Of a stretch of 64,000 nt of DNA, positions 14,901-25,214 are shown one piece after another; position 1 is the stretch's first letter; every line of letters starts with the position of its first letter. The DNA lies in contig JAQGDQ010000307.1 in the NCBI GenBank assembly GCA_030141605.1, positions 62,001-126,000 on the forward strand. Reading direction: 5' to 3'. The translations under genes were made by a program, and so were the position numbers. The DNA comes from Tubiluchus corallicola. Lineage: Eukaryota; Priapulida; Priapulimorpha; Priapulimorphida; Tubiluchidae. The notes under the pieces are model-generated. The model was given only the letters and a program-made list of their open reading frames with translations, made no database searches and had not been told where the DNA came from.

Positions 14901-15713
14901 GCAGATTTGCGTATTGCAGATAATGAACTAATGGCGGATATGCGGACTGCAGATTTTTAATACCTAAAATCTGCGATGCTACGAAACTGCAGCATGCAAA
15001 AGCCACTTACGTAAAGTAAATTTTCAATGTTTGCAAAAAAAGTTTGCCCAATTTCAGTTCATTAAGCATGCCCTTGCGCATTAAAAGGCTTGTTACCACA
15101 TTAAACACCTTTCATCACTAGTTTATTTTAGGATGTCCTGCTTTTTCGGTTCTTCCCGATATTTTACCTGGAAATTCCTAGACGCAAAACATTGCTTGTA
15201 ATTACAAATATTATAGTGTTTTACTCGAGCCAATTGTGGTTTACGGTGTGTGGGGTCTAGTTACTAATTTATTATCGATTTGCGATTATAACTCCTAGCT
15301 TCACATTAAGAAACTGTTTTTAACCATAGGGTACACATACCTAGCCTAGTAATTTGTTGCCTACATTTTTGCGGATATGATGCGCGGATATTCAAATTTC
15401 ACTCAATCCGCGGATTTTGCGTATGCGGATATTTACAGTTGCCGATAAACAGAAAGTGATATCCGCCCATCTCTGCTCTGGGCTAGATCCATGACCACCG
15501 GGTCGTTAACTTTAGTCCTTGGGACATTTGTAAGATTTACTGCCTCAGGCGTGAAAAACATTACAAAACATTAGAAAGTAGGAAGTCGCTACGATAAATA
15601 CCATAATCACGAGCATTAATCAAACTCCACGTTAAACACAAAATAACATAAAACCGTATACAAAATTGAGGAAAACGGTACACCAAAACCTGGTTTAAAC
15701 AGGGCGCTGCCAT
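3833..15713 (-). CDS. NEMP1: NEMP-family nuclear envelope integral membrane protein (complete, 9 exons)
   Basis: Integral protein of the inner nuclear membrane. Exons on the minus strand: 15602-15713, 11553-11680, 10241-10451, 8725-8797, 7649-7742, 6921-7126, 5746-5883, 5022-5183 and 3833-3944. They join in phase to 411 codons plus TGA; vertebrate members are about 420-445. Exon 1 gives a signal peptide (hydrophobic stretch ending LTWSLINA). Exons 2-3 form the lumenal domain (SLNIYCYN, LYENF, HPFKKSC). Exons 4-7 encode the transmembrane core, with family motifs FYYSSGITLGVLASLL, YVLGYVVISALISFAVCYK and the SMQL segment. Exons 8-9 encode the nucleoplasmic tail, with LLTEEEYIRQGEE, SPDCNTWKTVS and FASFVEGS. 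The first ATG is supported by the leader and by a donor that joins in phase to exon 2. The first intron (3.9 kb) is the least certain junction. Whether it is NEMP1 or NEMP2 cannot be told, because invertebrates usually have one. Confidence 0.92.
6360..6820. repeat. Dispersed repeat (copy in a NEMP intron)
   Basis: Contains phrases such as GGTTAACCAATGTGG, ACTTATGCTG and AACCTTTCATTTGA. These recur in the same order and orientation in the repeat cluster at 28069-28605. It ends near a segment reading AAATGGAGGCCACCTTGGAT. No reading frame is kept, so I treat it as an unclassified interspersed repeat. Confidence 0.55.
8848..8930. repeat. (TA)n microsatellite
   Basis: About 70 bases of nearly pure alternating TA lie in a NEMP intron, bordered by ATTAATAT at both sides. 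Confidence 0.95.
9225..9254. repeat. (ATT)n microsatellite
   Basis: About nine to ten ATT triplets in a NEMP intron. Confidence 0.9.
10493..10970 (-). mobile_element. 5'-truncated non-LTR retrotransposon, reverse transcriptase C-terminal tail
   Basis: On the minus strand two overlapping frames give KLPTLAYRRLRGDMIEAYKI followed, after a frameshift, by HRIVDAWNCLPNDMV and VFKRRLDKHW. This is the well-known end of CR1/Jockey-type reverse transcriptase polyproteins. The 3' end (10493-10520) is a short run of AAGGTAAC-like units, the kind of simple-repeat tail such elements carry. It sits in a NEMP intron, is frameshifted and 5'-truncated, and is therefore dead. Confidence 0.75.
14505..14740 (-). 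mobile_element. Possible decayed retrotransposon polyprotein fragment
   Basis: In two minus-strand frames the translation reads FVPIAFGTLGTE and then VFYSNINLLLYKEVMR. This resembles the FVPxAxETLG ... FLxQRxSLAxQRGNA tail found at the end of many invertebrate reverse transcriptase ORFs. It is frameshifted and heavily diverged. The match rests on recalled family patterns, so it is tentative. Confidence 0.35.
14843..15475. mobile_element. hAT-like MITE with GCGGAT subterminal repeats
   Basis: The first 16 bases (CAGAGATGGGCGGATA) are an exact reverse complement of the last part of the element (ending TATCCGCCCATCTCTG), apart from spacing inside the terminus. CAGAGATGGGC is a typical hAT terminus. 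The flanking 8-mers TCCTGGGC and CTCTGGGC agree at six of eight positions, consistent with an old 8-bp target duplication. GCGGAT and its complement recur about ten times near both ends, as expected of transposase-binding subterminal repeats. There is no transposase, so it is non-autonomous. It lies in NEMP intron 1. Confidence 0.72.
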
Positions 15714-15900
15714 TATTTTAGGAGCGCGCCACCTATGCATTTTTGGTTTAGTGCTTTTTGTTCAGTCAAAAGATGGCGCAACAAATACTAGTATAATACA
15801 CTTGGGCTGGGGTGGGCGCCGTTTACTGCGCTAACCTACCTAGTTGAATTGCGCTACCACATATGCGCGAAATTTGCGCCAGTCAGCGAAAAAGTGTTCA
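15714..15900 (-). promoter_or_regulatory. Probable NEMP promoter region
   Basis: This stretch just upstream of the NEMP start is distinctly richer in G+C and CpG than its surroundings (GGAGCGCGCC, TGGGCGCC, GCGCGAAATTTGCGCC). It contains AAGATGGCGC, which fits a YY1-type site. No TATA box is evident. The transcription start is not known, so this is inferred from composition and position only. Confidence 0.35.
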
Positions 15901-16739
15901 GGGCTTAATTGAGGCTTCACCATTAGCCACAGTGGTGCTAAAAATTGGAAAGTCCATATGACAGTTTTAATGTTTTATTACAAATCAAGAATCTTTCTAC
16001 ATAGGTCTTCTAAAAACACACTTTTCTCCCTTTATTATCTTTAAAAATAATTTCAAAGTCAAGGGGTTTTTGTAAGGTCATCTTCTATAAATAGCATTGC
16101 CAAATTATTTAGTCTCTCTTGTAAAATTGTTATGGTATGTAGGCATGGTTTAATCTGTGCTGAGGGTTTGAATATCGGTTACAAAAAAGGTATATCGCGA
16201 CATGAACTGATACGAAAACAGACTGAATAGTTTCACCTGAGCTACTCTAACATTTATACGTGTGGTTTCACTGCTTTCTTTGTATCAACAACTTCGTGCA
16301 CACTGGACACTCATTAATAATTCATCATAGAGTCCTGTGCCAGAGCGTGTGTGGCTGGCAGTATACAGTTACAAGGAACACAGACTGGAGAGCCACTATG
16401 GTAAACTCGGCTCAACTTTTGCAGGAGGATTTTGGGTAGCTCGTATACGGCGCGCGTAAGTACGCTGGCTATTTTATCCAGCAGTTACACAGCGGCCTCT
16501 CTACCGTTTGCAGTATTGGCTGGACCAGGAAGATAAAACATGGAAGTATTAACTGTGCTTTGAGATTACCGGAAGACAGTCCACTTTAAAAGCCTTCCAT
16601 GAATTAATTCAACCATGTAAGAAGCTAAGGGGATGGTCAGTTACTCACATTACTTCACACCAAAAGACCTCAATGGAACACTCTAATTTTGAAGGATACT
16701 TCATCATGGACAATAGCGAGAGAGTGTCGTTCGACAGCA

Positions 16740-17335
16740 GAAGGAAGACAGTGCAATGTCATCGAACCAATGACACACACAATAATTACGGCACACGTTA
16801 TAGGCTGCACTATCACTACATACAGTGTAACACTAATGTTAGAAAATGTTCTATTAAATACAATGGCCCTTACATATGGAATTCAATTGCTCCAGCTATT
16901 AAAAATGTCAACTCGCTTTCCATATTTAAAAAAATATATAAATTAAACTTACTCGAAACATATAACTGATGACTCAATCATGATTTGTTGTTTTCTTTTT
17001 CAAAAACTGTATAGTAAAATAAAGTTTTTAATACTTCCCACCCGTATTTATATTTATGTTTGTATATATTGTAATGTTGTATCTATGTTGTATATGTAAT
17101 GTTGTATATTGTAATGTTGTATATTGTAATGTTGTATATTGTAATGTTGTAATGTTGTATATATTGCAATTTTTTTCGTAATTCTAGTGGCCTACCATAA
17201 GCTAGCTTCCTAGGTCTCTAGCGCAGTATACATGAATTTTATCATATTTTTGTATTAACAAAACCTGATGCACATGTAATGTAATGTGATGTATATGTAT
17301 ATGTTTAATGCGAAATAAATCTATTAAAAAAAAAA
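16740..17335 (+). mobile_element. 3' end of a decayed non-LTR retrotransposon
   Basis: The frame over 16750-16968 reads THNNYGTRYRLHYHY, then SIKYNGPYIWNSIAPAIKN and FKKIYKLNLL. That is the usual C-terminal end of Jockey/CR1-type reverse transcriptases. It is followed by an AT-rich 3' region with a tandem TAATGTTGTATAT array, an AATAAA at about 17314 and an A-rich run at about 17326-17335 that looks like a poly(A) tail. It stands between NEMP and USP14. Upstream reverse transcriptase domains are not recognisable. Confidence 0.6.
17063..17165. repeat. Short tandem array of a TTGTAATGTTGTATA unit
   Basis: Five to six imperfect copies of a 10 to 15-base unit (GTAATGTTGTATATT and shorter versions) lie inside the retrotransposon 3' region. 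Confidence 0.85.
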
Positions 17336-17493
17336 TCTTAATTATGATGATGAAACAAAAACCGCATTGTGCGGTATATGGGCTACACAATAAATTGCGG
17401 TAAACAGTGCCCAACAATTACATACACTGCTTGGAGAGAGGGAAGAAGTTTATGAAATAATTCTTTCTCGTTTAACTTTCTCTTACAAAGAAA

Positions 17494-18957
17494 ATGCCTA
17501 ATTTTCAAGTAAAAGTGAAATGGGGAAAAGAAAAGTTTGACGTAGAATGCAACACAGATGAACCGCCTGTTGTTTTTAAAGCTCAGCTGTTTGCTTTATC
17601 TGGAGTTCTTCCAGATCGTCAAAAAGTAATGTTAAAAGGCGCTGTTCTTAAAGACGATGACTGGGCGAATTTTAAAATCAAAGAAGGTGTTACATTCCTG
17701 ATGATGGGATCTGCCGAGGAGTTACCAAGCGAACCACTGGCAAAGCCCAAATTTGTTGAGGATATGACAGAATCACAGTTGGCGTCTGCTTTGGAATTAC
17801 CTGCTGGCTTGTCAAATTTGGGAAACACATGTTACATGAATGCAACACTACAGTGCCTGCGTTCTGTCCCTGAACTAAGGGAAATCCTAGCAAAATATCA
17901 AGTTCCGACATCTGACAGTGGCAACGTTGGGGCTTCAATAACCATGTCCATACGCGATTTATTTTGTGCTATGGACAAAACAGCACAGGAAATTCCACCA
18001 CTGGTTGTTTTGCATTTTTTGCATTTAGCATTCCCCAGGTTTGCAGAAAAATCAGAACATGGTGGTTTCCAGCAACAAGATGCCAATGAATGCTGGACGG
18101 AATTAGTGCGGATTTTTCAGCAACAGTTACCAGGCATTTCATCAGGTGGTGATTCTGAACAGGCTTCGTTGAAAAAATCATTTATGGATCAGTACTTCAC
18201 TGGAAAGATGGAATCTACTTGGAAGTGTGCAGAAAGTGATGATGAGCCTGTTACAACTACAACCGATGAATTTCTGCAGCTGAGTTGTTTTATTAGTCAA
18301 GATGTTAAATACTTGCACACGGGATTGCAGTCTAGAATGCAGGAAAACATTACAAAGAATTCACGCATTTTAGGCAGAGATGCAGAGTATGTAAAGTCAA
18401 GCAAAGTATGCCGCCTGCCTGCTTATTTAACCATACAGTTTGTCCGGTTCTTCTACAAAGAAAAAGGCTCGATAAATGCAAAAATCCTGAAAGATGTGAA
18501 ATTTCCTATTTCTCTAGATTTATTTGACTTATGTACTCCTGACCTTCAACAAAACCTTATACCACAAAGAACAAGGTTTGCCGAAGCTGAGGAAAAGGCA
18601 CTGGCAAAAACAGAACAGCTTAAGAAAAATAGTATGCCAGAGAAGAAGGATGAAGCAAGAAAGAATGTGGAGCCTTTTTCTTTAGATAATGATGTTGGGT
18701 CAAATAATAGTGGATTTTATGAACTTCAAGCAGTTTTGACTCACAAGGGGCGCTCGAGCTCAAGTGGTCACTATGTTGCTTGGGTTAAAAAGAGTAAATC
18801 AGAATGGCTAATGTTTGATGATGATCGAGTTTCTCCTGTTACTGAAGAAGATGTCCTGAAACTTTCTGGAGGTGGCGACTGGCATACTGCTTATGTACTT
18901 TTGTATGGGCCACGACTTTTGGAAATTGATGATGACGAAATGGACACTCAGTAGTTA
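17494..18957 (+). CDS. USP14: Ubiquitin carboxyl-terminal hydrolase 14, intronless
   Basis: Proteasome-associated deubiquitinase that trims ubiquitin chains from substrates at the 26S regulatory particle. The 486-residue reading frame is uninterrupted and nearly the length of vertebrate USP14 (about 494). Residues 1-75 form the ubiquitin-like domain that docks on the proteasome. The USP catalytic domain begins at GLSNLGNTCYMN with nucleophile Cys113. The His box SSSSGHYVAWVK carries His426, and the FDDD at about 442-444 supplies the third catalytic residue. LPAYLTIQFVRFFYKEKGS and GGGDWHTAYVLLYGP are typical of USP14. The start follows directly on a pyrimidine-rich stretch and AG at 17489-17490, which looks like a 3' splice site, so a spliced or trans-spliced 5' UTR is likely. 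Animal USP14 genes normally have many introns; their total absence here is unusual. There are no frameshifts or stops, so the gene is presumably functional. Confidence 0.97.
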
Positions 18958-19837
18958 CTACCATTTCATATTAATTTTTTGTCTTTACTATGTTTTATAG
19001 CAACTCTATGCAGTCCGAGCTTCTGAGCTTCATATCATAATTCTTGAACTAATAAAATATTAAGCAAATATATGGTAAAAATTGATCGTATTTTAATGCA
19101 AATTGTACATTTACAGCAAAAAGTGAACATATACTAGCATAGTGGTGCAATCACTTTTTGTTTGGTTTTGCAAGTTTTCTTGAAAGCATCGTCGATTTTA
19201 TGCAACAATTATAAAACATAATAATGGATAACCCATCCTTTAGAGAATTGTTGCTGATTATGGCCTACTACAACCATTTGATATTAGTTGACCCTGCTGC
19301 TTAGTGCTGAATTGTATGCCAAACTGTATAAAAAATGCATACAAGACTCTTAAATTGCTATATTTCTAAAGTCATTAAATGCAAAAAATTTTATATAATG
19401 GCATTTCTGCAAATAAACATGCTGTGTAGAGGTTGTTGACATTACCTATGTCTAGATAAACAGTAATTTACAACTAACAAAATGACTGGTCACCTTTGCT
19501 GACAAAATGTAATGATTACAGTATCCTAAAATGCTGCAGTAAATGAATGTAAAAAGTAAGAATATATGTTTACCATGTCTTACCTCATTTTAGTGCCCCC
19601 CTTTATAATGCCAACCTTAGTTAATGCCCAAATTTTTGGCAAAGCAAGATGTCTGTATTTACATAGACATGTATGTGTTAAGGTAAGGCATTACTTTTTT
19701 GCCTACCCAAAGCAAGCAATGTAAAGAGGTTTCATTTTAAACTATATAATATTGCACTAGTTTCATATTTAAGTTATAATCCTGTAAAAAGTTGCCAGTG
19801 ATTTTAGTTAAAGATAAACACTTGTTCATTTCAGAAA
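18958..19837. other. Intergenic region between USP14 and ketohexokinase
   Basis: Apart from the USP14 poly(A) signal, I see only AT-rich sequence. It ends with TTGTTCATTTCAG at 19822-19834, an acceptor-like site immediately before the ketohexokinase ATG. A 5' UTR exon for ketohexokinase may lie in here, but no exon stands out. Confidence 0.5.
19051..19056 (+). terminator. Polyadenylation signal of USP14
   Basis: AATAAA stands about 95 bases after the USP14 stop codon. It suggests the USP14 transcript ends before the ketohexokinase gene, so the two are not obviously co-transcribed. Confidence 0.65.
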
Positions 19838-20737
19838 ATGAGTGGCAAATCAGTTCTGTGCATTGGGGTAGTATGTTTGGATAATATTAGTGTTTGTAGT
19901 ACCTACCCCAAAGAAGATACACAGCAGATGAGCCTTGATTCATATATAGCCCGTGGTGGAAATGCATCAAACAGTTGTACTGTTCTTGTCCAGTTGGGCG
20001 TTAAGTGCGAGTTTTTAGGAGTTATTGGAAATGACTGGCCGTCCAAATACTTGCAGGCAGATTTCCAAGAGAGTGGAATTAAAGCTAATTGTATCATTTG
20101 TGACGGAGGCGAGTCACCAATCAGTTCCATTATCATAAATGCTGAGAACGGATCTCGTACAATAGTGGTTTGTATGAAAGATTTACCTGAAGTGTCCTTG
20201 AACGAGTTTCAAAAGTTGAACTTGTCTGAATTCTGTTGGATTCATTTTGAGGGTCGGCCCAAAAATGTGAACGAGATTCAAAAAATGGCCGAAGTTATTC
20301 GTCATTACAATTCATCTGGTGTGGATTTTGAAATCAAGATTTCAGTTGAAGTTGAGTTACCATACACTGAGCTAACTCCACTTTTGCATCTTGGTGACGT
20401 TGTTTTTGTGGGCAAGGATTATGCTACACTTAGAGGTTTCACAACAATGGAAGAAGCTGCAAAAGAGCTTCATAAAAGCTGTAGGCCCGGTGCTACTGTT
20501 ATTTGCCCCTGGGGTGAAAACGGAGCAAGTTGTTGCACTGCAGATGGTGTGATACAGTCCTGCTCTGCCGTAAAGCCAGCTCGAGTTGTAGACACAATAG
20601 GTGCAGGTGACACTTTTATAGCTGCGTGCATCTCGCAACTTTGCAAAAGCAAGCCTGTTTGGAAAGTACTAAAATTTGGCTGTGAGATTGCTGGAAAGAA
20701 ATGCGGTCACATGGGTTTGCGAAATATATTATTGTAA
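19838..20737 (+). CDS. KHK: Ketohexokinase (fructokinase), intronless
   Basis: Phosphorylates fructose to fructose-1-phosphate with ATP in the cytosol. The single reading frame gives 299 residues against 298 in human KHK. The pfkB-family N-terminal motif is present (RGGNASN, residues 39-45). WIHFEGR (135-141) and WGENGAS (225-231) match the substrate/ATP region. The C-terminal pfkB signature DTIGAGDTFIAA contains the catalytic base Asp258, at the same position as in vertebrates. Vertebrate KHK has several introns; here there is none in the coding part. The ATG at 19838 is three bases after an AG preceded by a pyrimidine-rich tract, the same arrangement as in the upstream neighbour USP14. There are no disabling lesions. 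I consider the identification secure; how it lost its introns is unknown. Confidence 0.96.
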   Translation: MSGKSVLCIGVVCLDNISVCSTYPKEDTQQMSLDSYIARGGNASNSCTVLVQLGVKCEFLGVIGNDWPSKYLQADFQESGIKANCIICDGGESPISSIIINAENGSRTIVVCMKDLPEVSLNEFQKLNLSEFCWIHFEGRPKNVNEIQKMAEVIRHYNSSGVDFEIKISVEVELPYTELTPLLHLGDVVFVGKDYATLRGFTTMEEAAKELHKSCRPGATVICPWGENGASCCTADGVIQSCSAVKPARVVDTIGAGDTFIAACISQLCKSKPVWKVLKFGCEIAGKKCGHMGLRNILL

Positions 20738-22245
20738 ACCCATTTCTTAACCTACTAGCAGTACAAGTTATTTTGTGCAGTTGTAAAACTTGTTTTAATC
20801 CTGCATCGGTGGTCATTCTCTTCTCTTAATTATGCAAAACATTGAAATTTAATCATAAGTTTGGCTCTCATGTAATTAGACGTAATTTCTTGTAAAAGTA
20901 TATTGATCTACATAGTGTGTACACATGATTATAATGATTATTGTCGTATTTTCTATGACATATTGTTAAAAATTTTCCTAGTTGTAGAGGTGTCTGGTAA
21001 GAAGTTCTTGACTTTGCATAATTGTAGTACAGTGTAACTTTTATGGTGTCTTGCTATAAAGCATAAAGAGCTTACTGTTAGACAACAATTGGTTTGTTAT
21101 GTGGTGTTTTTAGACTAGGCACAAAATGCGAAGTTACAGGTTCACCTTAAAATTTCGTGCAGAATGAAATCTCTTGGTTTAATTCTCTGCTTTTCCTGTG
21201 GCGCCGCAAGTATTTCATAAAAAAGTTATAACATAATAACAACAATCAAAATTCATTGATTATTGTTGTTGTTGTTGCAGCTGATACAGCTGATGCTCAT
21301 GTGACTGTGATCATCATTGTGATTTGTGGAAACGTTGCTAAAACCTGTATTGTCACAGCCAAGTAAGAACATTACTTCCATAGTTCTTTCTTTAAATTTG
21401 ACATATTGTTTTACATCAAAATTCTGGCAGTGCTACTCACATTTTGGCAATTTTTTTGTGTAAATATGGGCTTAGCTTCTAAAGAAGCACTGTCAGTTAA
21501 CTAAATTTGTCAAAGGCTTTGTGAAATCAGTTACAGTATAATGTCAATTTAGCCACTTTTGGGCATTCTAAAATTTAATCAACTGAAATGAGCTGGGTCT
21601 TGCAAAAATAACGAATGAACCTGTCACCTGGAATCCATACTAATCAATTTTAATTAGGCGTTATTGGAGCCTTATTATTTTTGTAAACCTTTTATTCAAA
21701 ATATAATAATTTTATATGGGGATGATATTGCAGTTACACAAGCACAGTAATATACATACATGTTAAAACTGAGAATTCGACCTACCCTCTATTTCCAGTA
21801 TTAGACGCAGGTAGAACTCAGCTGCTGGGCTTTACCTTTTGAGTTTTTTGCTTATTGGTTGTATCTTGTCTTTAATTATGATGCCAAAGGAAAGTTACCG
21901 ATTATATTACCCTGGTCGGAATTTAACCAAGATTACAGCTAGAAGCTACTTCTACTGCAAATTCCTTGACAGCATTATGTGAGGGTACATTTGGCAGCTT
22001 GAAATCTCCATTAGTTTAGTTGAATTCGTCAAGATTGACTTAGTTTTGAATAAAAACCCCACTGTTGAAAAAACATCTTAAAATAATAATTAGTTTGCGT
22101 TAATAATACTAATAATAATAATCTGTTTTTTGTACATGACGTCACGACGTTGGAAATAGTAGTTGCAAGTGCCTTGATTTGCTTTACCTTGCTGCAAAGT
22201 AGTCCCATATTGCTCGTACGAGATCAAACAGGAAGCAATCCGAAA
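20738..22245. other. Intergenic region after ketohexokinase
   Basis: No secure gene. A 12-base inverted repeat (AACAACAATCA and its complement, one base off) lies at about 21237-21275. A short open segment with good acceptor and donor sites follows at about 21280-21361 and is treated as a finding. Confidence 0.4.
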
Positions 22246-22254
22246 CAGGCACAT

Positions 22255-23666
22255 TTCCGCAGGATATTCAAAAAGGAATACTTATCCCTTTACCCAAGCC
22301 AGGTAAGAAACGAGGTCCTATAGAAAATCTTAGACCATTGATGTTGCTTACACTAATAAGGAAAATTTTGGCTATCTGTATGTTGACTAGGATCTATGAC
22401 AGATTACGCACTTACATTCCAACAAGCCAAGCAGCATATCAATCAGGACGGAATACTACTGAATTAGTACAAGCCTGTAAGTTACTAGCCGAAAAAGCCA
22501 TTTCTTCTGCTGATTACTCAATATATATTCTCATGATCGATATGTCAACGGCCTTTGATTGCGTTCGGAGAAAAACTCTGCTTTGCTGTCTGGATGAAAT
22601 CCTTGAACCCGATGAAATATACATCATAAGTATAATGTTAGAAAATTTATTAATTCAAGTCAGGTGTGAAGGGAAGTTGAGTCAGCCATTTTCTACAAAC
22701 AAAGGAGTACCTCAGGGTGACTGCCTAAGCTCTGTACTTTTTACTTTATATCATAGCTCTCACTGAGGACAAAGTTATACCATTGAAAGACCTAGAAGAT
22801 CACAACTACACAATTCTTGATCCTGAATTAATACCGAGTGAAGTAAGACAAGAACACAGTTACAGCTCTCTACATAGTACATCAACTACTATATCTATGC
22901 AGTATGCTGATGATGTGGCATGGGTGACAAGAAACAAAGGAGAAATAGATGAAATAAAAAAACTCAAAAGAGGAGAAACTGAACTGAATGGATCTCGTTG
23001 TAAGCAAAAATAAAACTGAAGAGTTTCACTTAACACGCCATGGTGATGAATCATACCAAAGATGCACGTATCTCGGTAGTCTGCTAGCAACAGAAGACGA
23101 CATATCAAGACGGAAAATAATGGCATTATCAGCTTACTCAAAACTCACAAAAGTTTTTGAGAATAGGAAGATTTCTTTGGAAACAAAAATTAGAATATTC
23201 TCAGCCTTAGTTGAAACTGTATTTCTGTATAACTCTGAGCTCTGGACATTAAAAGCAAATCATAAAGCTGAAATCGATGCGTTTCAAAGGCGAAATTACA
23301 GAAACATTTTGGGTATTAGATGGCCAACGAAAATTCCAAACAAAGATCTATATGAAAAAATAAAAGAAGAACCTTGGACAAGAAAAATAAAAAGACACCT
23401 TTTAAGATTGATTGGGCATATGCTTTGACTACCTGATGATATTCCAGTGAAGATAGCTCTTCAACAAGCCATAGAACCAGCTAAAAAACCTGCAGGAGGA
23501 CAAATGTTAACATATTTAGATTTTGCACAGAAAGATTTAAACACTTCAGCATTGATCCTTAGAAACAAATGCACTTGGGGCATTGCTGCAAGCAGGGAGT
23601 CCTGGCATAGGGAGGTGAGCAGAATCATGTCCCTGGACATATGATTCATTGGATGATGATGATGAA
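22255..23666 (+). pseudogene. Non-LTR retrotransposon reverse transcriptase, broken
   Basis: Translations in successive plus frames give the reverse transcriptase domains in order. GILIPLPKPGKKRGPIENLR and IYDRLRTYIPTSQAAYQSGR come first, then MIDMSTAFDCV (first catalytic Asp region) and NKGVPQGDCLSSVLFTLY. Next comes MQYADDVAWV (catalytic YADD), and last the tail with LGIRWPTKIPNKDLY and the RLIGHM motif. Lesions: a frameshift near 22755-22790, another near 22985, and a TGA at 23426 within the tail. The 3' end carries a short GAT repeat (23651-23666), as in several non-LTR groups. No endonuclease domain is visible, so it is 5'-truncated. The clade cannot be fixed by eye. Confidence 0.88.
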
Positions 23667-23689
23667 GCAATCCGAAGCATACCATTGTG

Positions 23690-25210
23690 TTTAAAATTTC
23701 GCCATAACCAAGGAGTGATCATTGTCTCTGTGCGCTTCTGAGTGAGATCGTGAATTTCTGATTAAAGGCATAAACATTCTTCATATCATGAAGAAATCTA
23801 TTTGATCGCGTATTGGGTTTCTTCGAGGTTCTCCATTTCATGCTTTTTCATTTTTTTTTGAGTGGATGCCCCGGTTGCTTATGTTGAAAAAGAGTATTAG
23901 CAATAATCAGGTTATTCTTCGCTACTGTTTCTGCAAGCCATATATATATCGCCATTCATACCTTATTTAAATTGTTACCATATACAAAAACAACTCAATA
24001 AAACTGAAAGCGATTTGTTTGGTTTCCAAGATAAAATAGATCATACTCATAGCCAAGAAATCAGTTGGCAGCGGTTTCTTGTAAAGCGAGAAAATCGGGT
24101 TATACTTTTGTTAATCCTTCAACAATGTTTCTTCTTTCAAATCTGTTTTGTGACCTCGAACATTGAGAGTAGCTCACGCATTGACAACAAGTTAATTAAG
24201 GCATAAAGACAGATAAACATAGATTTTCCAAAATAAGACAACTATGTGCCAGTGACTTGTCAATGTCAGTTAACATATAGCAGATTATATGAAGAAAACT
24301 CAAGAGTGTTAAGGAGAAGTGCTCTGAATTGTTAAGTGCCATGTGTCACCTCACTGTTTACTACCTTTCTATATATGTCACAGTACACAGTGAGATGGTT
24401 CATGGCACCACAGTATATGGTGACGGGGGTGTAGTGTAACTGTGTGAATAAACCTTTCAATGGTATTATATACATTCATACATAATCTTTATTTACATTC
24501 GGGTGTACAACGGAAGAACATTAGTCAAATAGGTTATTAATACCAACTGAAATATACTATGCTAAAAATTTTTACTAAAATAGACATACAGTATTACTCA
24601 AATTGGAAATAAAATCAAAAGATGAAAAAATGAAAATGGGATTATTCACACTGCATCACTTCAACCAGTTAAGCCTCTCATCAAGCTTTCATTTTATAAA
24701 GGATGATATTTCATATCCAATCCGAGTTGAAGTTCGATAAAAAGTATACATATTAACACCCATAATAATGCAAAAGAGTTGCTGATAATAGTATTAAATA
24801 GTAGACTAAAAACGTAATGGCTGGCGAACGCAATTAGTGTTGACATCACAACTGAACAGAACAACCGTTAGGATAGAGTTAAGATGTGTGTGTAACAGCT
24901 GTCACAGAATTGCTCACAACGTCATTGTAGTTCTGTAAACATACGTCACTACTGCTTAAAAGTTTCGACCCAAGATTTTCCACATCACTTTTAATCTGGG
25001 TGTTTTACTGTTGTGATGGATTTCAGTAATATAAATGAGTATGATAAACCATTTATCACGTCTGCCTGGAGAATAGCATTTTCAGTGAAAAGCTATGCTT
25101 TGTAGCTCCATCCACATGAAAACTGAAGAATATAATATTTCAAGAAATGCAGGATTTTAAGTAAAGAGATCAATTTTGAAAAAAGCACAAATATATGAAT
25201 CACTATTTTA
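23690..25210. other. Intergenic, no gene recognised
   Basis: AT-rich sequence without convincing exons. A segment around 24330-24480 with an AATAAA and several GTCAC/GTGAC phrases is slightly LTR-like, but I could not define ends. Confidence 0.4.
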
Positions 25211-25214
25211 TTAC

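Noticed and set aside
24330-24480. Possible solo LTR (AATAAA with surrounding GTCAC/GTGAC phrases)
   Set aside because: No TG...CA ends, primer-binding site or target duplication could be defined.
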